NCBI RefSeq assembly: GCF_032854445.1
Contig: NC_088295.1
Location: 30,498,470-30,562,469 of the forward strand
Direction of reading: 5' to 3'
DNA from: Liolophura sinensis
Lineage: Eukaryota > Mollusca > Polyplacophora > Chitonida > Chitonidae
DNA: 64,000 bases
Shown here: in pieces, positions 11,145 to 20,400 of the stretch
How the letters are laid out: every line of letters begins with the position of its first letter
Position numbering within the stretch: the first letter of the stretch is position 1
The notes under the pieces: generated by a model
What the model saw: only the letters and a program-made list of their open reading frames with translations
Databases searched by the model: none
Told to the model about the DNA's origin: nothing
Program-made: the position numbers and the translations under genes

Positions 11145-11485
11145 TGCATCCACCCTTTGGTTTCCGTTTCCTTGCATACTCCTTACAGCGCATGTGCAGC
11201 TGTGCGCTATCTTTCATCACTGCCACCACTAGACAAGCTTGGCCTTTGGGGCCTGTGCGACGCATGTAGGCTTGCTTAGTCCTAGCCTCATCACTGTTGT
11301 CCTCGTGCGGAAGCTATTTAATCAGCTTTCGTCAATAAAATTGTTTCCGGTGTTGGTTAGAATCATGTAAGTTGTACACACTTTAGATAAAGATAATACG
11401 TATGTATAAAGTGTTATTAGATATTAACGTTGAGTTTTTGTCTTTTCTGACATCACTTACTGAATCATCACCGTGACCCCAGTGA
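11145..11485 (+). repeat. Dispersed repeat, copy 2 (partner at 1185-1500)
   Basis: A diverged copy of the 1185-1500 segment in the same orientation, with the same ordered landmarks including CTATTTAATCAGC and TCAATAAAATTG. It has no coding capacity. Confidence 0.6.
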
Positions 11486-12415
11486 TCTCAGCGTTGTTCT
11501 AGATTACTGTACAGATTTTGCTAGGGGAGGGAGTGATTTAAAGTGAACGTAGAGATCGGCGCATGCGCTGTAATTAAGGAGTATGGTTTCCTTGGCTCAT
11601 GCGTTGTTGCAGTGTTGCTCACATGATCGAAAGATATCCACATGCAGCCAGCAAAGTACAGGACTGACCTCAGCATACATCTTTACAGACATTACTAATA
11701 GTTGCAAAAGTCTATCTGCTTGAAACGTCTATTGCAGTTGTCAATGCCTATACAGACAATTGGCAGAGAATGGACTAAAAGTACGCAACAAATGGAGTAA
11801 TTTAAGCTTTTGTTGAGGGCTCTTGACAGGGTTTACACATGCACATTTATGCGTACTGTACCATCATCATAGGTTTTTAATTAAGACTGACAGCACATTT
11901 CCAGCAGCCCCTATTTTTAGATTGCTGTTCGCACGGGTTGCTGATTCCTACTGCTTATCGTATCAGTCATGCTTTTAAACCCTGTCAGTACATCATTTGA
12001 TTTCCGCTGGAACAGCCATTGCTGTACGAATAACAAGCAACCATTCAGTACACACGGATGTAGTTGTTTTGCTAATAAATAGGTAGGCCCTACTGCACGG
12101 TATCAGTTAGACGGTAATATTCATTGGTAATTATCTAACTGGCAAATTAATAACGTGCGTATATTAAAGTACCGGTAAACTTTGAAATTGGGCTTCATTC
12201 AGTGGAGTTTACCGTGAATAAAATAGGAATTTTTTTTCACCAAGAATATTCACTTGTACGACGATGGCGAGTGAGTGAGACACTATGGTGAGAGCATAAA
12301 ACAGCATTCGTGAACGCGCACAATATAAAGTAATGATTAAGATTGCGTAAATGTGGTTACAACAGCAAATATTACACTATAGAGTTTAACAGAGTTTCGA
12401 TCAGGCAAATAAACG
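11486..12415. other. Intergenic, nothing recognised
   Basis: Unique-looking sequence. A short SINE-tail scrap (AAGAATATTCACTTGTACGA) occurs near 12241. No gene was seen. Confidence 0.4.
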
Positions 12416-12417
12416 AG

Positions 12418-12935
12418 TACAGAAGCAACAGTAGCTGGAATGGTGACAGTAGACTTGGCAATAATAGTGACAATAGCGGTAGCAGTAATAGCGACGGTAG
12501 CGTTGGTATGGTGGAAGCAGCGGTAACATTAGGCCTAGTAGTGACAATAGCGGTAGCTGTAATAGTGACGGTAGCGTTGGTAGTAATGGTGGTAGCAGCG
12601 GTAACATTAGTAGTGACAATAGCGGTAGCTGTAATAGTGACAGTAATGGTAACAGTAACAGTTACAATAGTGGTAGCAGTAATAGTGAAAGTGGCGCTGG
12701 TAGTAATACTGGTAGCAGCGGTAACTGTAATAGTGAAAGTAGCGGTAATAGTAATAAGGACGGTAGCGCTAGCAATGATAGTAGGCCGAATAGTAACAGT
12801 AGCGGTGGCAGTGATGGTACTGATGCTAATGATAGTGATTGTAGCGACAGCCATCATAGTGATAATAGCGATAGCAAAAATATAGTGACAGTAGCGGTAG
12901 TAGTAACAGAGACAGTAGAGGTAGCAGTAATGGGA
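12418..12935. repeat. Trinucleotide-periodic low-complexity block
   Basis: About 500 bp built from AGT, AAT, GGT, AGC and GAC triplets, with a looser 18-bp rhythm around GTAGCAGTAATAGTGACGGT. Opposite strands read as Val/Ala/Thr or Ser/Asn/Gly repeats in different frames. The 180-aa and 161-aa frames here come from the periodicity. Confidence 0.85.
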
Positions 12936-12959
12936 ACATCAGTGGTATGTGTGTATGTA

Positions 12960-13455
12960 TGCTTGGGATTTAACGTGGTACTTAACGATTAATATCGTGT
13001 CATGTGTGGACGAGGAGTCATTAGGTGCTTTCATGCGGAAGGGCGAGTCCATGCCCCCAAAGTGCTGCCAATGATCTATTTATTTATTTGATTGGTGTTT
13101 CACGCCGTAATCAAGAATATTTCACTTATACGACAGCGGCCAGCATTATGGTGGGAGGAAATCTGGCACAGCCCGGGGGAAAACCACGACCGTCAGCAGG
13201 TTGCTGGAGACCTTCGAACGTACGGCCGGAGAGGAAACCAGCATGAGCTGGACTTGAATTGACGCCAATGAAGTATCATGCCGAAGACACAAGACATGAC
13301 ACCCCCGTAGTCAGATTATACTGAGACTGGGCCAACCAGTCCTGTTTCTTTACTCCGCCCTGTCAGACAGAAACAACTGCCGTTTTTAAAAGCTAAATCT
13401 ATAAAAATGAGTTTCTCGACTCTCGAGGCGGGCGCTGTAATCATTACACCACTGA
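12960..13455 (-). mobile_element. SINE family B, interrupted by a family A SINE
   Basis: A minus-strand SINE related to the full copy at 37741-38099. The tail side is GGATTTAACGTGGTACTTAA at the left. A tRNA-like head is at the right, where the reverse complement contains GTGGTGTAATGATTACAGCG. The element is split by another SINE at 13075-13263. Confidence 0.7.
13075..13263 (-). mobile_element. SINE family A, 5'-truncated, nested in family B
   Basis: The family A tail and body run from TTTATTTATTTGATTGGTG to GAGCTGGACTTGAATT, ending near box B. The 8-bp repeat GCCAATGA at 13067-13074 and 13264-13271 is its target-site duplication. Removing one copy restores the family B sequence, as seen by comparison with 40810-40845. 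Confidence 0.85.
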
Positions 13456-13464
13456 AGCGGTCCT

Positions 13465-14309
13465 GACGACGGCAATAGGGATATTAGTGATAGTACCGAT
13501 AATAATAATGGTAACAGCAGCAACAACTGGAGATTTCAGTAGCCGAGAGGTTACCGGGCAAACTGGTTTCTTTTAAGTTGAAAATTCTTGTTGATTAAAA
13601 CGCCAAATAAATAACTATTACTATTACTGTGATCAACCCCACCCCCACCCCCCACCCCCCATTTACCCGTCCTATCTACGGTAAGGGACAAGATACGGTA
13701 GGGGACAGAGGAGTCTATGATACAGAGACTAATGCCAGGCTAATGGGTTAATGATTATGGCATGGGAGCTATCAGCTTTTCGGATACGTCTCTGTAACAC
13801 TATGTGTAACACTGTGTAACACGATCCTTATTTTAGACGCTTGGTCCAGTTTTGTATGACAACATATACTCCCAGGCGGACACAGGACCCTAAATACATC
13901 ATATGCGTTAAAATAGCGGAGGTCGGGTCGAGCTGCATTCTGCGGTCACCCTGTAGACTGCACCCTGTAGACTGCACCCTGTAGACTGCATGCAAGCTTA
14001 CCTAGAGGTGCACAGGACTCCCGTGCCGACGCCGATAGCTTCTTAACCCATGTGTACAGTGGGTTAACTAACTATCAAGTGTACGGCGTCTCAGCCCTTG
14101 ACTTCTCTGTACTTCACTACTTTAGGAAGCTATTAACATGTTCTGTGAGCTTACATTACCCGCAATCGTGCTGGCTGGGTGTACCAGCTCTACAGGGAAA
14201 ACACGCCAAGCTCCATGTTCAACTCTCTAGCACTGTCTCTCCCCTGATAGCAGAGTGATTTGTGATCTAGTGAGCTACAAATCCCCTCCCCTCACGCCCT
14301 AAGTCAGGC
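13465..14309. other. Region upstream of the sulfotransferase gene
   Basis: It contains a C-rich run near 13630-13660 and three tandem copies of a 15-bp unit (CACCCTGTAGACTGC) at about 13950-13990. The 5' UTR and promoter of the sulfotransferase gene should lie here, but I could not place a transcription start. A 68-codon frame at 14052-14258 has no recognisable product. Confidence 0.4.
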
Positions 14310-14415
14310 ATGGTCCGCCTCAAGAAGTTCTTCATGGCGGGATCGGGTCTGGTCTTATTTGCCATGGCTGGAGTTTATTTCATGGGAAGTACACAGAGGC
14401 CTATCAGGACGACAG
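14310..14415 (+). CDS. Sulfotransferase exon 1 (signal anchor)
   Basis: The ATG at 14310 opens a basic start followed by a hydrophobic stretch (GSGLVLFAMAGVYFM). The exon ends after one base of codon 36 at a strong GTAAGT donor. The frame continues into the intron to 14522 but loses protein character, which supports splicing. Confidence 0.8.
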
Positions 14416-17400
14416 GTAAGTCGGCAAGTTTGGCAAGCTCTGAAAATCTTATATTGCATACTCAGGGTAGGTGTTCATTGACGGGAGAGCAAGGTCACAT
14501 GACCATTACAGGTATATCCTGATAAAGGTAGTCTACTGTATTAATGATTTGCCATATACCAAGCAATCAGTACTCCTCCTCCACTACATTGCCGTTCAGC
14601 CTTAAGGGGATATTGCAACGACTGGTTGACCCGTATCAGTATAATGGCTCGGGCGGGGCGCCTTACTTGCCTTCGGTAAGTCGTCTCAGTGAAGCAGCAC
14701 TAAATATAAGAGCGGTGGAAATCCGCCCTGCAAAGAGGCACATTACACGTACATGCAGTCTAATGATTCCTTTGTCGTCATATGACTGAAAAATTGCTAA
14801 ATACCATTTTAAACCCTAAGCACTCACTCACTCACTTCACTACATTTCACGATATATTTACATTAGGTAGTCACATGTACTTTCAAAATAACAGTCTATA
14901 TAGTTCGCCTTACTCGTCTTGCACTGTAAATTTCACAAAAGTTACATTAGCTAGGTACTTCTAAAATAAAGGTTTATAGTTGGCCTTTTTCGCACGTCAT
15001 ACACTGTTAATTCAACGGAAGTTACATGAGTTACTTATTTAAAAAATGAAGCTTCATAGTTAGCTTTACCCTTCATACACTATAAATTCCATGGAAGTTA
15101 CATGAGCTACTGATTTCCAAAATGATGGTTTAGAATTTGACTCACCCGTCATACACTGTACGTTCCACGAAAGTTTAGTTAACCATTTTATTCCAAAATA
15201 ATACAGTATGTAAATAGTTTGTCTTACTAGTTTTACCCTATCATGGTACATGTAATTTCATCAGCCAGTTATCTTCCAGTACAACAGAATAAAGTTCGTC
15301 CTAAACGACATATCTCATGGTGGTTACATTAGCCAGTTATACAGTAGTTACGCTAGCCAGATATACAGTAGTTCCACTAGCCAGTTATGCGGTTGTTACA
15401 CTAGCCATGTTCTACCAAACTACAGAATATATCTCGCCATATTTGTTCTACACCCTGTAGCAGCATTAATATAGTGACAGTTAACCACTACTTTACACTC
15501 GTGCACATTTTGGACTGTTACGCGCATGTGCACAGAATGAACTCAGGGAACGCAATAAACTGACTGACTGATTGATTCACTGATTGATTTTTTGGGGTTT
15601 AACGCCATATTCATGATTTGTTTTTCGCAAATAAGGCGAAACAATCGAAGACATGAGTAAATATATCACATTTCTTTGTTGGTTCCCAAGCCTGAAGTAT
15701 AAATTCAGCAAGTTAATTTTCGGTATAAAAATTCAATGTTGAGGCCACATACTATGGGGCTTAGTTGACCCCTGCAACGCATCTGATCTTGTGGACTAAA
15801 GATATGTAGGACACAATATCTCAGGCCAGACTAACACATACTTCATCTGTTCACCCTTGTTAGTTTTGGACTATTGCTTATCTCAGTTTATCGTAGTTAG
15901 AGTTGTTTTACCTCTTGAACTCGGTTTTTCTTAATGTTCTCTCTGTTGGAATAGACCTATCATAGCACAGTAATCTCACACGGGTTCCAGATGTTCCTTC
16001 GCTCTGTTATAATGCTGTTTGACAGTTCTCACGCGTTTCTGGCCTTCCGGACTAATTAAGTTGCTGACGACGGTTACATTATAACTACGGCAGCCCGTAC
16101 CACCCAAATGTACAGCTGTGGAGAATGACGTTTGACATTTCGAGCAGGCGAACGAGCAAATCCCGCTTTATAGACATTGCACTATAGACTCGTCTCGTTG
16201 AGGACGGAAACCTCCACTGGTAGTTCCGTTTTTCAGCTTTGTTGAAAGGTAGTCAGTAAATGTTTCTTTCCAGGGATTTTGTAAACTCAGTGTTAACAGA
16301 ATATTATATAACGTCAAACGTATTGCTATTTTTTTCTGTTAACTTTTTTAACATGGCGGGTTCGTCACTCACTGTCAAATCTGGAAACTCTGGCTAGCAG
16401 TATTACACTGTTCACATATGTGTACCGTATAGACTCCACTCTTCCTGTACTGCCACTATATGATGAATAAAACAAGGCCGGTCATATATAACAGAACATA
16501 TTTTATACTGTGCGCAGGAAGAGTGAAATCAAAACTTTAAAATTTTCTAGTGGATTTCTGCTAAATCTAGGCGCTAGAACAGACATCCGTGTATTAGCCG
16601 TCAAGCATTATGGACGTTCCGGTTCAGTAGTTTGCAAAACAACGTTGAAAACAAAACACGCAAGAACTAAGAAAGGATATATTGAACGAAATAAAAACGG
16701 ATTCATCCAAGAGAGGCAGTTCAGAGTTTTCAGTGATGGCCGAATGACGCAAGGAATGGTCGAGGCGAATGAATTAAATTAGTACCCAGGTCGTGTATCA
16801 TTCTTTTTTAAATTTATTTATTTATTTATTTATTAATTTCATTAGGGTTTTACTTCGTATTCAAGAATATTTGCTACTTTATAAGGTGTTGTTTATCAAC
16901 ATATGTATCTCAGTTGCGCTGTCATCGCAACTGTTCCTCTATCCAAAGTGGCGGTTTTATTCAGCATGACGAATATAGGGCTCATAGCCTCGGGCTAAAT
17001 GGAATTAACACAATTAAGAAGCAAAATACTAACGATACTTGACACTTGACACATTTATTCTCCTTGTAAAATTTAAGAAACTTGAGGTGAACGCGTTTGA
17101 TGGCATATCCTTGACTCACTAGTTTTTGCAGCAAAAACTTAATTGTGACATTGACTGAAAGCGTCACACCATATTCAGGATCCCATAAATTCTACAAGAC
17201 GAAATATGCTCATGTCATATACAGGGCCTTTTACTATACTGTTATCCACGTAAGGATAATCCACACAGTCAAAATTAAACATATCCCTCTTATCCTGTAT
17301 AAAATCTGCTTGACGGGGAATTGTTGTGGCCATTAACTGTAACACGTAACATTTACACATAATTCTTTTATGAGTTTTGCATATAGTCGTATTCCCAAGG

Positions 17401-20400
17401 TGGGGATAAACTTTACGGATGAAGTTGGATAAATTTTCTGCTCCATTCCAGTCAAAAAGTAACTTTACGTCGATAATATCATAAGATGTAAAATGAACTG
17501 AAACGTGTCGCGTTTCTCCATTTTAAAATACGTGTAAATAGACTTTCTTCAATAAATACAAAGGTCACTATAACTGTTCAGTGGTCTATGCACATGTAGG
17601 CATGTCATTATATGAGCACCTGGCACAGGATCTGGCCTATTATTCCCCTACCAGTATACGGACTAGGTTTCCGGACTTTTTTTTGAAAACGGTTCATCAA
17701 ACTGAAATGACTCTTGGTATATGGCTTTACCATACTTACTGTTACGCTTTAAGGTTCAAGTTCGAGTTTCGGACATTTTTCCGGACTTTCTGTCAAAATG
17801 GCTCATCGTTTTGAATTCAACATTGGCACATGCCTATGCCATAACAGATTACAGATTCAGTTTGTTCCCGACACCTGCGCCCAACGTAGACAAAATTTTG
17901 TTTTCAATTTTAATAGTTTCTCAGTTTTTTTCAAGATGGCTCATTGTGTTGAACTAAAACTTGATAGCTCCACCATTACAAGTTATAATTCAAGTTTGAG
18001 TGTCGGGTTGGTTTGTCCATTCCATCAATAAAGTTATGTCCAATTTTATTGCTTTGCATGGACATAGCTATTATAGCTGTTATTCCGATTTCTCAGGCTG
18101 GTAGGGAACATTTCGCAATACTTCCACAATGCCTGCTTATTTCGGGTTAAATGACCCACACAAGACTTATTCATTTACATGACGTCGGTTAGCTTAATAC
18201 ATGGGTGGCGAAAACCGCAGAACTGCTCATCCGTAGACAGCTCTTCGCCAGGTACTAGGCAAACCTCCTGACTTCGAGTCAGAGCCAAAAAATGGACAGC
18301 TGCATGGATTTAAGCAAGTGACCTTGGTCAAGGGCCTGACACTGGCGGGGGGGGGGGGGGGGGGGGGGCACTCGATTGTTTAAATACCCGAATAGATTTT
18401 GATTCCTGATGTAAATTTTCCTTGATGACACTTTTTGTATATGCGGTTGTTCATTTGTAAGATCTTCTTTATCGCAGGTCAAATGCATTCAGCAGTTACA
18501 CAAAACTGAATACTTATTGTATTGATTGTATTACTTTTTATTGGATTCTTTCGAAATACTCACCTTTGGCAAACATGTAATGACATCGATAAACCTATGC
18601 AAGATTTAGGATTTTTTTTTTAATTTTTTATTTTAAAAAAAATTATTTTTTATTTATTTTTTTTCCCTTCCTACTCATGTATGCATGGTAAGAGGGACCA
18701 TGTACATATCATGAAAACGTTTTACGTGTTACAAAATTGAATAAATAATGTGTCAATAAACTAAAATTTCTGGAAACTTCCGATGTGTGACGTTTGTTGC
18801 TTGCCTTATTGAGATTCGTCTTCGCCATACGTGAATCGAAGAATAACGCAGGGAGTATTAGTAGCTTGGGTTATTTGTGCCCTGTAGCATCACTACAGCC
18901 AACTTTCCAGTCATAACCGTAGCGTTTTTCTATCGAATATATGTGATATGGAACGCAAACCCTGTTTTAGATTTGTGCCGAGCCACGTGGTAAATATAAC
19001 ACCGACTACACAAATAGGCGAGAAAATACAACTGGCTTCTTATTTATATTTACGGAAAAAAACACTAGGACGTGTTATCAGCGTCCACATGTGTTACAGA
19101 AAGTGAATGGAATTTAAGCCGCTCGCTTCTCAGCAGTACCGGTTTTAATTCCTATATTCTGCTAGGAGCACGTTTGTTACGCTGTATACTGTTGTCAGTG
19201 TTTGCCATTGTACAATCGTAAAAATCATACAACAGAAAAGTTCAAATCAAATCTATATTTACGCATGGGTAACCAGGGATGAGGTGCCATACGTCGATAG
19301 CTTTAAAGTTATGTCGGGGCCTCCGTCGCTCAGTCGGTTAGCACGCTAGCGCAGCGTTATGACCCAGGAGTCTCTCACCAATGCGGTCGCTGTGAGTTCA
19401 AGTCCAGCTCATGCTGGCTTCCTCTCCGGCCGTATGTGGGAAGGTCTTTCAGCAACCTGCGGATGGTCGTGGGTTTCCCCGCACTCTGCCCGGTTTCCTC
19501 CCACCATAATGCTGGCCGCCGTCGTATAAGTGAAATATTCTTGAGTACGGCGTAAAACACCAATCAAATAAATAAAATCAAATTAAAGTTATGTCAATTG
19601 CTGGATGACCGCAGAAAATGGATTTAGAAACGGATGTGTTTATTTTCATTCAAACTGGCGTTGGGCTGTACCCATGATACCTGATGATTCTCCCTTGGAG
19701 AGATGCCACTAACCTCACGGCAGACCAACAAGAGGTCCAATATGAAGCTTAACCGTAAACTTTAACGCTTACAGTTCTCGCAAAATTTGTTAATATGTTT
19801 GTCCGTTTTTTTAATACAAGATTATGACAGTTTCTTAAGTGAAAATAATTCATAAACTATTTTTATATGTCTTAATCAATGTCTAACGTAATTTTTTTAG
19901 GGAAAATATCCGTCGATTAAATCTTCCATTGTTTTCAGAACGTCGCATAGTCACATAGTTTATTCGAAAGTTATTGAAACCTTGGTTGTAGAATGGTCCT
20001 TGTGTATCTGAATATAAAAACCATATGTAACTAGAACGCACTCCGATAGCATGAATACGTCGGCTACAGTTAGATCTAAATAGGTGCACGACAAGCTCCT
20101 AGGAAGTAACAGTTCTCTGCTAGAGTCTATTAACCTATCTCCTACATTCAGCTTTCTGTACCCGCTACCAGAACTGCCTTCAGTCAGTGACGCGTAACAA
20201 CACAAGCTTTACTCGTGGACATGTAAGCCCATATATATTGTGGTACAAAAAATGAAGTTGGAACAGTTTTTTCTAATTCATAATGTTAAATTGCATAAAC
20301 TCGTCGTCGATGTCAAGAACTGATTGTCTCGAGTTACGTCATTGTTATTTAAAAAAAAACAGTGGCATGTTGGGTGTTGGACGGAGTGCACCCTCAACTG

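Noticed and set aside
12343-12885. 180-aa and 161-aa frames of Val/Ala/Thr repeats on opposite strands
   Set aside because: They are explained by trinucleotide periodicity, with both strands open over the same bases.
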